Positions 9,840 through 23,022 are shown, counted from the first letter of the stretch. The stretch: DNA of 64,000 nucleotides from Prostheceraeus crozeri (GCA_907163375.1 CAJQUW010007962.1:62001-126000); one strand, 5' to 3'. The notes: generated by a model not told the origin, from the sequence alone. A program made the numbers and translations.

Positions 9840-12800
9840 AGAAAAGTTCTTGGTGCTACATGGAAAATGAGTTTGTACAGTGCTCTAACCGGTGGAAGAG
9901 TGTTCTACTAATCCAGTCTGAGTTTGAACACACACTTCTCCGACACTCCAGCACTCCTACGACCGGTAAATACCGGTTATTGTACAGTAACTACAAGAAT
10001 ACTGCCCATTTATGAACAAATCAATTGGTGATACATGGAAAATGAGTTTGTACAGTGCTCTAACCGGTGGAAGAGTGTTCTACTAATCCAGTCTGAGTTT
10101 GAACACACACTTCTCCGACACTCCAGCACTCCTACGACCGGTAAATACCGGTTATTGTACAGCAACTACAAGAATACTGCCCATTTATGAACAAATCAAT
10201 TGGTGCTACATGGAAAATGAGTTTGTACAGTGCTCTAACCGGTGGAAGAGTGTTCTACTAATCCAGTCTGAGTTTGAACACACACTTCTCCGACACTTCA
10301 GCACTCCTACGACCGGTAAATACCGGTTATTGTACAGTAACTACAAGAATACTGCCCATTCATGAACAAATCAATTGGTGCTACATGGAAAATGAGTTTG
10401 TACAGTGCTCTAACCGGTGGAAGAGTGTTCTACTAATCCAGTCTGAGTTTGAACACACACTTCTCCGACACTCCAGCACTCCTACGACCGGTAAATACCG
10501 GTTATTGTACAGTAACTACAAGAATACTGCCCATTTATGAACAAATCAATTGGTGCTACATGGAAAATGAGTTTGTACAGTGCTCTAACCGGTGGAAGAG
10601 TGTTCTACTAATCCAGTCTGAGTTTGAACACACACTTCTCCGACACTCCAGCACTCCTACGACCGGTAAATACCGGTTATTGTACAGTAACTACAAGAAT
10701 ACTGCCCATTCATGAACAAATCAATTGGTGCTACATGGAAAATGAGTTTGTACAGTGCTCTAACCGGTGGAAGAGTGTTCTACTAATCCAGTCTGAGTTT
10801 GAACACACACTTCTCCGACACTCCAGCACTCCTACGACCGGTAAATACCGGTTATTGTACAGTAACTACAAGAATACTGCCAATTTATGAACAAATCAAT
10901 TGGTGCTACATGGAAAATGAGTTTGTACAGTGCTCTAACCGGTGGAAGAGTGTTCTACTAATCCAGTCTGAGTTTGAACACACACTTCTCCGACACTCCA
11001 GCACTCCTACGACCGGTAAATACCGGTTATTGTACAGCAACTACAAGAATACTGCCCATTTATGAACAAATCAATTGGTGCTACATGGAAAATGAGTTTG
11101 TACAGTGCTCTAACCGGTGGAAGAGTGTTCTACTAATCCAGTCTGAGTTTGAACACACACTTCTCCGACACTTCAGCACTCCTACGACCGGTAAATACCG
11201 GTTATTGTACAGTAACTACAAGAATACTGCCCATTCATGAACAAATCAATTGGTGCTACATGGAAAATGAGTTTGTACAGTGCTCTAACCGGTGGAAGAG
11301 TGTTCTACTAATCCAGTCTGAGTTTGAACACACACTTCTCCGACACTCCAGCACTCCTACGACCGGTAAATACCGGTTATTGTACAGTAACTACAAGAAT
11401 ACTGCCCATTTATGAACAAATCAATTGGTGCTACATGGAAAATGAGTTTGTACAGTGCTCTAACCGGTGGAAGAGTGTTCTACTAATCCAGTCTGAGTTT
11501 GAACACACACTTCTCCGACACTCCAGCACTCCTACGACCGGTAAATACCGGTTATTGTACAGTAACTACAAGAATACTGCCCATTCATGAACAAATCAAT
11601 TGGTGCTACATGGAAAATGAGTTTGTACAGTGCTCTAACCGGTGGAAGAGTGTTCTACTAATCCAGTCTGAGTTTGAACACACACTTCTCCGACACTCCA
11701 GCACTCCTACGACCGGTAAATACCGGTTATTGTACAGCAACTACAAGAATACTGCCCATTTATGAACAAATCAATTGGTGCTACATGGAAAATGAGTTTG
11801 TACAGTGCTCTAACCGGTGGAAGAGTGTTCTACTAATCCAGTCTGAGTTTGAACACACACTTCTCCGACACTCCAGCACTCCTACGACCGGTAAATACCG
11901 GTTATTGTACAGTAACTACAAGAATACTGCCCATTTATGAACAAATCAATTGGTGCTACATGGAAAATGAGTTTGTACAGTGCTCTAACCGGTGGAAGAG
12001 TGTTCTACTAATCCAGTCTGAGTTTGAACACACACTTCTCCGACACTCCAGCACTCCTACGACCGGTAAATACCGGTTATTGTACAGTAACTACAAGAAT
12101 ACTGCCCATTTATGAACAAATCAATTGGTGCTACATGGAAAATGAGTTTGTACAGTGCTCTAACCGGTGGAAGAGTGTTCTACTAATCCAGTCTGAGTTT
12201 GAACACACACTTCTCCGACACTCCAGCACTCCTACGACCGGTAAATACCGGTTATTGTACAGTAACTACAAGAATACTGCCCATTTATGAACAAATCAAT
12301 TGGTGCTACATGGAAAATGAGTTTGTACAGTGCTCTAACCGGTGGAAGAGTGTTCTACTAATCCAGTCTGAGTTTGAACACACACTTCTCCGACACTCCA
12401 GCACTCCTACGACCGGTAAATACCGGTTATTGTACAGTAACTACAAGAATACTGCCCATTTATGAACAAATCAATTGGTGCTACATGGAAAATGAGTTTG
12501 TACAGTGCTCTAACCGGTGGAAGAGTGTTCTACTAATCCAGTCTGAGTTTGAACACACACTTCTCCGACACTCCAGCACTCCTACGACCGGTAAATACCG
12601 GTTATTGTACAGTAACTACAAGAATACTGCCCATTTATGAACAAATCAATTGGTGCTACATGGAAAATGAGTTTGTACAGTGCTCTAACCGGTGGAAGAG
12701 TGTTCTACTAATCCAGTCTGAGTTTGAACACACACTTCTCCGACACTCCAGCACTCCTACGACCGGTAAATACCGGTTATTGTACAGTAACTACAAGAAT

Positions 12801-13845
12801 ACTGCCCATTTATGAACAAATCAATTGGTGCTACATGGAAAATGAGTTTGTACAGTGCTCTAACCGGTGGAAGAGTGTTCTACTAATCCAGTCTGAGTTT
12901 GAACACACACTTCTCCGACACTCCAGCACTCCTACGACCGGTAAATACCGGTTATTGTACAGCAACTACAAGAATACTGCCCATTTATGAACAAATCAAT
13001 TGGTGCTACATGGAAAATGAGTTTGTACAGTGCTCTAACCGGTGGAAGAGTGTTCTACTAATCCAGTCTGAGTTTGAACACACACTTCTCCGACACTCCA
13101 GCACTCCTACGACCGGTAAATACCGGTTATTGTACAGTAACTACAAGAATACTGCCCATTTATGAACAAATCAATTGGTGCTACATGGAAAATGAGTTTG
13201 TACAGTGCTCTAACCGGTGGAAGAGTGTTCTACTAATCCAGTCTGAGTTTGAACACACACTTCTCCGACACTCCAGCACTCCTACGACCGGTAAATACCG
13301 GTTATTGTACAGTAACTACAAGAATACTGCCCATTTATGAACAAATCAATTGGTGCTACATGGAAAATGAGTTTGTACAGTGCTCTAACCGGTGGAAGAG
13401 TGTTCTACTAATCCAGTCTGAGTTTGAACACACACTTCTCCGACACTCCAGCACTCCTACGACCGGTAAATACCGGTTATTGTACAGTAACTACAAGAAT
13501 ACTGCCCATTTATGAACAAATCAATTGGTGCTACATGGAAAATGAGTTTGTACAGTGCTCTAACCGGTGGAAGAGTGTTCTACTAATCCAGTCTGAGTTT
13601 GAACACACACTTCTCCGACACTCCAGCACTCCTACGACCGGTAAATACCGGTTATTGTACAGTAACTACAAGAATACTGCCCATTTATGAACAAATCAAT
13701 TGGTGCTACATGGAAAATGAGTTTGTACAGTGCTCTAACCGGTGGAAGAGTGTTCTACTAATCCAGTCTGAGTTTGAACACACACTTCTCCGACACTCCA
13801 GCACTCCTACGACCGGTAAATACCGGTTATTGTACAGTATCTACA
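9840..13845 (+). repeat. 175-bp tandem repeat array, left arm, 23 copies
   Basis: The period is exactly 175 bp, judged from the start of the TTGAACACACAC segment, which recurs from 9924 to 13774. Copies are almost identical. Each contains GAGTTTGTACAG, two CCGG palindrome clusters (ACCGGTAAATACCGGT) and a GTACA-rich segment. Variant sites (GCAAC vs GTAAC, CTTCAG vs CTCCAG, CATTCATGA vs CATTTATGA) show a 5-copy (875-bp) higher-order block: copies at 10099-10798 are repeated at 10974-11673. The 88-residue open frames in each unit start at TTG and are a repeat artefact. Confidence 0.95.
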
Positions 13846-14825
13846 TCAGCGGCGCAATGGTTTTGTTTCAAAATTCAGTTGTTGGTTGAATCGCTATCTT
13901 CCACCAGTGAAACGAGATGAAACAATATTTTGTTTCAAGAAATGTTATTGTCCATCAGAATATGAACTCTGCTGAGAATGGTGCTCAAAACTTTGTAAAA
14001 AGCCCGAGTACGTCATAAAGGTCTCGGGTGGAAAACTTGATGTAGGCGGTACTCCAAAAATAATAGCTGCACCAAATTCAAAACCTTGACAATGGAGAAT
14101 GACGACAGATGAATATCGAGTTCTCAATTTTTACATAGTCTATTACAGTAGGAAGCACAGCATGGAAAGGTCAGATAGGATGAAAATGACTTGCGACATT
14201 TATGCAATGAAGACCGAATATCTTAGATACGATAATGATCGGACAGTCCGAAACGCATATAGAAAAACAACTACAAGGTATTGAAAAGAGGAACATCGCT
14301 GAAAATGCCTGTACTAAGTTGTGTTAACCAATTGTAGTCAAAACAATTACAAATGCACTTAAAAATCACCGCAAAAAACAACAATCTTGATAATAAGTGC
14401 ATGTTGCCTGTAATTCATCACTAATATCTGGAAAACAATCGAAGGTATAATAAATGTAACAACTGCATATACTTGTCCATAGTCTAGCTGATAGGACGAA
14501 ACAATGGAAACCGTAGAGTACAAAGGGAAAAGGTTTGTCTGCATATGTGAATTTAAGGTACCTGTTAGGTATTAGTAAAATCCGGTAAATAATCAAAGGT
14601 ATTGTTAAGAAGACCGATTGCAGACATAATGTCGTATATTTCATTAACACAGCATTACGTAAAAATCGAGACCATCACTCAGCACACAAAGGTCTGAACA
14701 GCAGTCCGCGATCATGTGCATAGCTGAAACACAGTGCACGAATCTCAAGTGTCATGGAAATCTCATGTCACAGGTATAAAAGTAAGAATTGTACAGGCTT
14801 GCGTATAGCCTGTACGATGAACCTT
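13846..14825. repeat. Inner segment of Foldback left arm
   Basis: About 980 bp of non-repetitive arm sequence, mirrored with only a few differences at 16527-17508. No gene is recognised; short open frames (about 60-94 codons) occur in both copies but show no motif. Confidence 0.8.
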
Positions 14826-16526
14826 AGTAGTAAGTAAAACTCCACTTCTGGACCGCGCAAGATGGCCGCCATCGAAAAATGGTCGCTGACGTCCCCCCTC
14901 TGGAACGACAGATTGTCGTGGTGGTCTTGTGCGACCGCCAGGTTTTGTCTTGAGGCTATAGTGTGTGATGTTTTTCGTGCAATCTGTTGAATGTTGGGTT
15001 GTAAAATGGGCTGTTTCGAGTGGAAGGAGTGCTGACGCTACAGCCCAAAACGTCCAAAATTCTAACTCTGTCGTTTTTCGCCAATGACCCAAAATCTTAA
15101 ATGGCGTCTCACATCTAAACGAAGACAGATATGAACAAGCCGATTCTTTCAGTGAATTTGTCTCACTCTTAGCTTTCAAACGAGCTATTGCACGACAAAA
15201 TCCATCCACTGGAAGCCAAGATCGAAGCTAGCTCTCCCGAGGGGGGGGGACGTCAGCGAAAATTTTTTCTCGCCGATTGACTTGAAACTCACCATGTTGA
15301 TAGAGAATTTGACGCTGATTCCAAATCTGAAATCCGTTTTCCCATCCGATGCTTCGTTTTGGCGCTACAGCCCAAAACGTCCAAAATTCTAACTCTGTCG
15401 TTTTTCGCCAATCTCCCAAAATCTTAAATGGCATGTCACATCTAAACGAAGACAGATAAGAACAAGCCATTCTTTCAGTGAATGTGTCTCACTCTTAGCT
15501 TTCAAACGAGCTATTGCACGACAAAATCCGTCCACTGGAAGGATCTCCGATTGCTTTCAAATTCACCATACCGATGCAGAATTTCACGCTGAATCCGAAT
15601 CTGGCCTCCGTTTTCCCATCCGATGCTTCGTTTTGGTGCTACAGCCCAAAAACGTCCAACATTTTAACTCTGTCAAAATTTTGAAGAAACATTTTTTCTC
15701 GCCGATTGACTTCAAATTCACCATGTTGATAGAGAATTTCATGCTGATTCCAAATCTGAAATCCGTTTCACCATTCCACCACGACAACCTAGACGGTCGC
15801 CCACGTCAAAATAGGCGGTCGGCCACGTCAACACACACGAGACCAACACACCCGAGTCTCACACTCTGTCGTTTTCGAGGGGGGGACGTCAGCGAGCATT
15901 TTGTGAACGTGGACCAACCTGGCCGGCACACCACGACAGGCCACAACCTCTGTCGTTCCAGAGGGGGGGGACGTCAGCGAACATTTTGTGAACGTGGACC
16001 AACCTGGCCGGCACACCACGACAGGCCACAACCTCTGTCGTTCCAGAGGGGGGGGGACGTCAGCGAAAATTTTTTCTCTTCGATTGCTTTCAAATTCACC
16101 ATACCGATGCAGAATTTCACGCTGAATCCGAATCTGGCCTCCGTTTTCCAATCCGATGCTTCGTTTTGGCGCTACAGCCCAAAACGTCCAAAATTCTAAC
16201 TCTGTCGTTTATTTCGAAAAATGTTGAAAATTTTTTCTCTCCGATTGACTTGAATCTCACCATACAGATGCAGAATTTCACGATGAATCCAAATCTGGCC
16301 TCCGTTTTCACATCCGAGCACTCCTTCCACTCGAAACAGCCCATTTTACAACCCAACATTCAACAGATTGCACGAAAAACATCACACACTATAGCCTCAA
16401 GACAAAACCTGGCGGTCGCACAAGACCACCACGACAATCTGTCGTTCCAGAGGGGGGGGACGTCAGCGACCATTTTTCGATGGCGGCCATCTTGCGCGGT
16501 CCAGAAGTGGAGTTTTACTTACTACT
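14826..16526. mobile_element. 1.7-kb non-autonomous inverted-repeat element at the Foldback hinge
   Basis: Its ends (AGTAGTAAGTAAAACTCC...) match the 20-kb palindromic element at 34023-54238. About 220 bp is inverted-repeated at each end, up to the GGAAGGAGTGCT segment. The interior (about 15046-16310) is a patchwork of the same tandem units found in that element, with GGGGG-GACGTCAGCGA boundaries. The flanking 6-mers are AACCTT (left) and AAGGTT (right), which are inverted rather than direct copies, as expected if the surrounding arms were duplicated in inverted orientation after it inserted. Fossil, non-coding. Confidence 0.75.
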
Positions 16527-17508
16527 AAGGTTCATCGTACAGGCTATACGCAAGCCTGTACAATTCTTACTTTTATACCTGTGACATGAGATTTCCATGA
16601 CACTTGAGATTCGTGCACTGTGTTTCAGCTATGCACATGATCGCGGACTGCTGTTCAGACCTTTGTGTGCTGAGTGATGGTCTCGATTTTTACGTAATGC
16701 TGTGTTAATGAAATATACGACATTATGTCTGCAATCGGTCTTCTTAACAATACCTTTGATTATTTACCGGATTTTACTAATACCTAACAGGTACCTTAAA
16801 TTCACATATGCAGACAAACCTTTTCCCTTTGTACTCTACGGTTTCCATTGTTTCGTCCTATCAGCTAGACTATGGACAAGTATATGCAATTGTTACATTT
16901 ATTATACCTTCGATTGTTTTCCAGATATTAGTGATGAATTACAGGCAACATGCACTTATTATCAAGATTGTTGTTTTTTGCGGTGATTTTTAAGTGCATT
17001 TGTAATTGTTTTGACTACAATTGGTTAACACAACTTAGTACAGGCATTTTCAGCGATGTTCCTCTTTTCAATACCTTGTAGTTGTTTTTCTATATGCGTT
17101 TCGGACTGTCCGATCATTATCGTATCTAAGATATTCGGTCTTCATTGCATAAATGTCGCAAGTCATTTTCATCCTATCTGACCCTTCTATGCTGTGCTTC
17201 CTACTGTAATAGACCATGTGAAAATTGAGAACTCGATATTCATCTGGCGTCATTCTCCCATGTCAGGATTTGAATTTGGTGCAGCTATTAATTTTTGGAG
17301 TACCGCCTACATCAAGTTTTCCACCGTGACCTTCATGACGTACTCGGGCTTTTTCCAAAGTTTTGAGCACCATTCTCAGCAGAGTTCATATTCTGATGGA
17401 CAATAACATTTCTTGAAACAAAATATTGTTTCATCTCGTTTCACTGGTGGAAGATAGCGATTCAACCAACAACTGAATTTTGAAACAAAACCATTGCGCC
17501 GCTGATGT
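16527..17508. repeat. Inner segment of Foldback right arm
   Basis: Inverted copy of 13846-14825. Confidence 0.8.
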
Positions 17509-20500
17509 AGTTACTGTACAATAACCGGTATTTACCGGTCGTAGGAGTGCTGGAGTGTCGGAGAAGTGTGTTTTCAAACTCAGACTGGATTAGTAGAACA
17601 CTCTTCCACCGGTTAGAGCACTGTACAAACTCATTTTCCATGTAGCACCAATTGATTTGTTCATAAATGGGCAGTATTCTTGTAGTTACTGTACAATAAC
17701 CGGTATTTACCGGTCGTAGGAGTGCTGGAGTGTCGGAGAAGTGTGTGTTCAAACTCAGACTGGATTAGTAGAACACTCTTCCACCGGTTAGAGCACTGTA
17801 CAAACTCATTTTCCATGTAGTTCCAATTGATTTGTTCATAAATGGGCAGTATTCTTGTAGTTACTGTACAATGACCGGTATTTACCGGTCGTAGGAGTGC
17901 TGGAGTGACAGAGAAGTGTGTGTTCAAACTCAGACTGGATTAGTAGAACACTCTTCCACCGGTTAGAGCACTGTACAAACTCATTTTCCATGTAGCACCA
18001 ATTGATTTGTTCATAAATGGGCAGTATTCTTGTAGTTACTGTCCAATAACCGGTATTTACCGGTCGTAGGAGTGCTGGAGTGTCGGAGAAGTGTGTGTTC
18101 AAACTCAGACTGGATTAGTAGAACACTCTTCCACCGGTTAGAGCACTGTACAAACTCATTTTCCATGTAGCACCAATTGATTTGTTCATAAATGGGCAGT
18201 ATTCTTGTAGTTACTGTACAATGACCGGTATTTACCGGTCGTAGGAGTGCTGGAGTGTCGGAGAAGTGTGTGTTCAAACTCAGACTGGATTAGTAGAACA
18301 CTCTTCCACCGGTTAGAGCACTGTACAAACTCATTTTCCATGTAGCACCAATTGATTTGTTCATAAATTGGCAGTATTCTTGTAGTTACTGTACAATAAC
18401 CGGTATTTACCGGTCGTAGGAGTGCTGGAGTGTCGGAGAAGTGTGTGTTCAAACTCAGACTGGATTAGTAGAACACTCTTCCACCGGTTTTAGAGCACTG
18501 TACAAACTCATTTTCCATGTAGCACCAATTGATTTGTTCATAAATGGGCAGTATTCTTGTAGTTACTGTACAATAACCGGTATTTACCGGTCGTAGGAGT
18601 GCTGGAGTGTCGGAGAAGTGTGTGTTCAAACTCAGACTGGATTAGTAGAACACTCTTCCACCGGTTAGAGCACTGTACAAACTCATTTTCCATGTAGCAC
18701 CAATTGATTTGTTCATAAATGGGCAGTATTCTTGTAGTTACTGTACAATGACCGGTATTTACCGGTCGTAGGAGTGCTGGAGTGTCGGAGAAGTGTGTGT
18801 TCAAACTCAGACTGGATTAGTAGAACACTCTTCCACCGGTTAGAGCACTGTACAAACTCATTTTCCATGTAGCACCAATTGATTTGTTCATAAATGGGCA
18901 GTATTCTTGTAGTTACTGTACAATAACCGGTATTTACCGGTCGTAGGAGTGCTGGAGTGTCGGAGAAGTGTGTGTTCAAACTCAGACTGGATTAGTAGAA
19001 CACTCTTCCACCGGTTAGAGCACTGTACAAACTCATTTTCCATGTAGCACCAATTGATTTGTTCATAAATGGGCAGTATTCTTGTAGTTACTGTACAATA
19101 ACCGGTATTTACCGGTCGTAGGAGTGCTGGAGTGTCGGAGAAGTGTGTGTTCAAACTCAGACTGGATTAGTAGAACACTCTTCCACCGGTTAGAGCACTG
19201 TACAAACTCATTTTCCATGTAGCACCAATTGATTTGTTCATAAATGGGCAGTATTCTTGTAGTTACTGTACAATGACCTGTATTTACCGGTCGTAGGAGT
19301 GCTGGAGTGTCGGAGAAGTGTGTGTTCAAACTCAGACTGGATTAGTAGAACACTCTTCCACCGGTTAGAGCACTGTACAAACTCATTTTCCATGTAGCAC
19401 CAATTGATTTGTTCATAAATGGGCAGTATTCTTGTAGTTACTGTACAATAACCGGTATTTACCGGTCGTAGGAGTGCTGGAGTGTCGGAGAAGTGTGTGT
19501 TCAAACTCAGACTGGATTAGTAGAACACTCTTCCACCGGTTAGAGCACTGTACAAACTCATTTTCCATGTAGCACCAATTGATTTGTTCATAAATGGGCA
19601 GTATTCTTGTAGTTACTGTACAATGACCTGTATTTACCGGTCGTAGGAGTGCTGGAGTGTCGGAGAAGTGTGTGTTCAAACTCAGACTGGATTAGTAGAA
19701 CACTCTTCCACCGGTTAGAGCACTGTACAAACTCATTTTCCATGTAGCACCAATTGATTTGTTCATAAATTGGCAGTATTCTTGTAGTTACTGTACAATA
19801 ACCGGTATTTACCGGTCGTAGGAGTGCTGGAGTGTCGGAGAAGTGTGTGTTCAAACTCAGACTGGATTAGTAGAACACTCTTCCACCGGTTAGAGCACTG
19901 TACAAACTCATTTTCCATGTAGCACCAATTGATTTGTTCATAAATGGGCAGTATTCTTGTAGTTACTGTACAATAACCGGTATTTACCGGTCGTAGGAGT
20001 GCTGGAGTGTCGGAGAAGTGTGTGTTCAAACTCAGACTGGATTAGTAGAACACTCTTCCACCGGTTAGAGCACTGTACAAACTCATTTTCCATGTAGCAC
20101 CAATTGATTTGTTCATAAATGGGCAGTATTCTTGTAGTTACTGTACAATGACCGGTATTTACCGGTCGTAGGAGTGCTGGAGTGTCGGAGAAGTGTGTGT
20201 TCAAACTCAGACTGGATTAGTAGAACACTCTTCCACCGGTTAGAGCACTGTACAAACTCATTTTCCATGTAGCACCAATTGATTTGTTCATAAATGGGCA
20301 GTATTCTTGTAGTTACTGTACAATAACCGGTATTTACCGGTCGTAGGAGTGCTGGAGTGTCGGAGAAGTGTGTGTTCAAACTCAGACTGGATTAGTAGAA
20401 CACTCTTCCACCGGTTAGAGCACTGTACAAACTCATTTTCCATGTAGCACCAATTGATTTGTTCATAAATGGGCAGTATTCTTGTAGTTACTGTACAATA

Positions 20501-21150
20501 ACCGGTATTTTACCGGTCGTAGGAGTGCTGGAGTGTCGGAGAAGTGTGTGTTCAAACTCAGACTGGATTAGTAGAACACTCTTCCACCGGTTAGAGCACT
20601 GTACAAACTCATTTTCCATGTAGCACCAATTGATTTGTTCATAAATGGGCAGTATTCTTGTAGTTACTGTACAATGACCGGTATTTACCGGTCGTAGGAG
20701 TGCTGGAGTGTCGGAGAAGTGTGTGTTCAAACTCAGACTGGATTAGTAGAACACTCTTCCACCGGTTAGAGCACTGTACAAACTCATTTTCCATGTAGCA
20801 CCAATTGATTTGTTCATAAATGGGCAGTATTCTTGTAGTTACTGTACAATAACCGGTATTTACCGGTCGTAGGAGTGCTGGAGTGTCGGAGAAGTGTGTG
20901 TTCAAACTCAGACTGGATTAGTAGAACACTCTTCCACCGTTAGAGCACTGTACAAACTCATTTTCCATGTAGCACCAATTGATTTGTTCATAAATGGGCA
21001 GTATTCTTGTAGTTGCTGTACAATAACCGGTATTTACCGGTCGTAGGAGTGCTGGAGTGTCGGAGAAGTGTGTGTTCAAACTCAGACTGGATTAGTAGAA
21101 CACTCTTCCACCGGTTAGAGCACTGTACAAACTCATTTTCCATGTAGCAC
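17509..21150 (-). repeat. 175-bp tandem repeat array, right arm, 21 copies
   Basis: Inverted array of the same unit. TTGAACAC starts on the minus strand run from 17577 (first copy, slightly altered) to 21079, almost always 175 bp apart; two copies carry 1-2 extra bases. Here the common variants are CAATGACC vs CAATAACC and GACCTG, which do not occur in the left array, while left-array variants such as CTTCAG and CATTCATGA are absent. Confidence 0.95.
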
Positions 21151-21506
21151 CAAGAACTTTTCTGGAAAATCTTATCATCTTTTGAAAAAATCGGTTTTTT
21201 GCGGTTTTTTCCGGTTGTTCGTGTAAGGAAAGTGCTAGTAGTAGCTGTACAAACTCAGTTTTTTGCTCTTGTATCTAAATTTTTCCATCGCACTGCTGTA
21301 CAAACTCGCTAACCAGGTAGCACCAATACTTGCACCAATTTTTCGAATTTAAATTTGAATTTTGAAGGTGAAGGAGTTCGAATTTTGGAAAAATTTTTGG
21401 CTGTACAAACTCTGCGTCATCAGTAGTACCTAAACATGTGGTTTCCTATTCTGTACAAACTCTATTCAAAAAGTTGGTGTTGAAGTTGGTGCTAACTTCA
21501 ACGACT
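21151..21506. repeat. Outer segment of Foldback right arm
   Basis: Inverted copy of 9496-9839, ending CTTCAACGACT before the target duplication. Confidence 0.75.
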
Positions 21507-21516
21507 CTCTCCACAC
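21507..21516. repeat. Target-site duplication of the Foldback element (right)
   Basis: CTCTCCACAC, the direct copy of 9486-9495. Confidence 0.75.
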
Positions 21517-21870
21517 CTGCGTTTCCGTGGGAAGTATTAAAGAACTTTTGATCACACGTGTGACACATAGAGACTTCGATTGATGGTTTTGATGGTAAGG
21601 CGTCTTTAAGTTGAAGATCTCTCTCCTAAAATGATCGACCCTTTGGTTGCACGAGATTGACTTAACGTCATCATCCATGCACAAAACCTCACACTCATCT
21701 TCGATTGTAACTATGTTTGAATCAAGTATATGAAACGTTCTAGCAATAAAGGCAACATCATTGACTCTTGAAACCGCAATATTTTGCGGATGAAGAATTC
21801 CGAGTGATTTCAAAGTTTTGTTGTCCAGCGGAAGTCTATTTCTGAAATACGATGCAATAGCACCGTAACA
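21517..21870 (-). pseudogene. hAT transposase piece 2
   Basis: The minus-strand frame reads ACYGAIASYFRNRLPLDNKT, LKSLGILHPQNI, a stretch ending DECEVLCMDDDVKSI and later KSSLILPTETQV. This is the hAT block in which a helix and KLPLxNxLLKxLxxLxP precede the dimerisation motif. The piece lies between the Foldback (left) and the piggyBac-like element (right) and shares orientation with pieces 1, 3 and 4. One base-count change separates its frame from piece 3 across the duplication. Confidence 0.6.
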
Positions 21871-22281
21871 GGCGATTGATAAAACGCAGCCAGAGTTAAA
21901 ACAGCAAAAGTTATAAAAGGTTGCCATAGTCATAAATCTTGAAACAATGCGAATTTTCAGCCAATTTTTTTGACAACCTTTCTTCTAACGACTCTTAACC
22001 CCCAAGACCATCCATCATCCATGATCGTGGACCAAAAAAGCCAAATTTTGAAAAAAGAACAAAAATATCACCATAAAAGAAAAATGTGAATTACAACCAG
22101 TCACACAGCCGCCATTTCTGCACCGATTTCGATCGTTCATGGCTCACTATGATCCGCATGGCATTGTTAACCCTTATCAGTATACTCGTATGTAGGTACA
22201 TTTTGCAACTATTGATATTTCAAGGAAGTGCTGATATCTTAGTTTTGATCGCAGCTCTTAGGCATCATAGAATGATGTCTA

Positions 22282-22449
22282 GTGATGGGTTTGGAATAAT
22301 GTGTAAAAATATTGCCAACCCATCTGCTGCTTAAGTTAGTGGGCCAAGTGCATAACCCCTCTACCGTGATGGGTTTGGAATAATGTGTAAAAATATTGCC
22401 AACCCATCTGCTGCTTAAGTTAGTGGGCCAAGTGCATAACCCCTCTACC
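22282..22449 (+). repeat. 84-bp tandem duplication
   Basis: Two essentially identical 84-bp copies (22282-22365 and 22366-22449) beginning GTGATGGGTTTGGAATAATG. A recent local duplication within the piggyBac-like element. Confidence 0.9.
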
Positions 22450-23022
22450 GTATACGTAGATACATTTTGTACCTATAGGGTAATTTGCAATATTCATGTC
22501 TATTCATTTCTGATTTGACTTCATAATCATCAGCTGAACTTGTCATATCATTCCTTCAAGTTAAAAAGAGGATTTTGGAGTTTTCCCGCATACATCAACC
22601 AAATTTTGAAATATGTGCATGTAATTGCTTGATTGAAGATGACAGATCTAATGCAAATATTCATTTACCATCTGCACTTTGTGCGAATGACTAACACTCA
22701 GACTGAAAGTTAATTTTCTCAGGCTTCTGAATTCCTTTACCACTGCACTGTATGAACGAAGACGTGAATGAAGAAATCGAACAAAAGATATGAATACGGC
22801 AGTAACTGTGTGATATCTTATCTCCACGGGTTTTACTATTTCATCAATGGATATTGTAGAAGTTTATGCATAATGAAATGAAGAAATCTTATTGGTCCTT
22901 TTTTGAAAAATCCGACTATCGGTAGCTTCATGCTTGCTTTCATGATCTATCAGCAGTCATAGGTATTTTACTCGTGTTCAGCTGTTTGCCATCAGTTTAT
23001 TCTCACTTCGACGTTCGACAAC
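22450..23022. other. Upstream region of piggyBac-like transposase
   Basis: AT-rich with no other gene. GTTCAGCTG...CATCAGTTT lies just before the ATG at 23023, but I see no clear TATA box. Confidence 0.4.

Larger units (their letters stand above)
9496..21506. mobile_element. Foldback-like giant inverted-repeat element (12.0 kb)
   Basis: Two arms of about 5.3 kb are inverted copies of each other (9496-14825 and 16527-21506) around a 1.7-kb core (14826-16526). The ends read GTCGTTGAAGTTAGCACC inward, flanked by a 10-bp direct duplication. Long terminal inverted repeats built largely of tandem repeats, with 9-10-bp duplications, are the hallmarks of Drosophila FB elements (MULE superfamily); assignment to that superfamily is by analogy. 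No transposase is visible inside, so it is non-autonomous. Confidence 0.75.

Noticed and set aside
9924-13889. Series of 88-residue open frames, one per 175-bp unit
   Set aside because: They begin at TTG, recur identically because the unit has few stops, and 175 is not a multiple of 3. They are by-products of the satellite, not a protein family. The same applies to 17462-20905 on the minus strand.
13945-17406. Open frames of about 60-190 codons in the Foldback inner arms and core
   Set aside because: They lie in inverted or tandem repeats, differ between arms and show no recognisable motif.
9840-21150. CRISPR-like appearance of regular repeats
   Set aside because: The full 175-bp unit is repeated with no unique spacers, and the context is eukaryotic transposon DNA.
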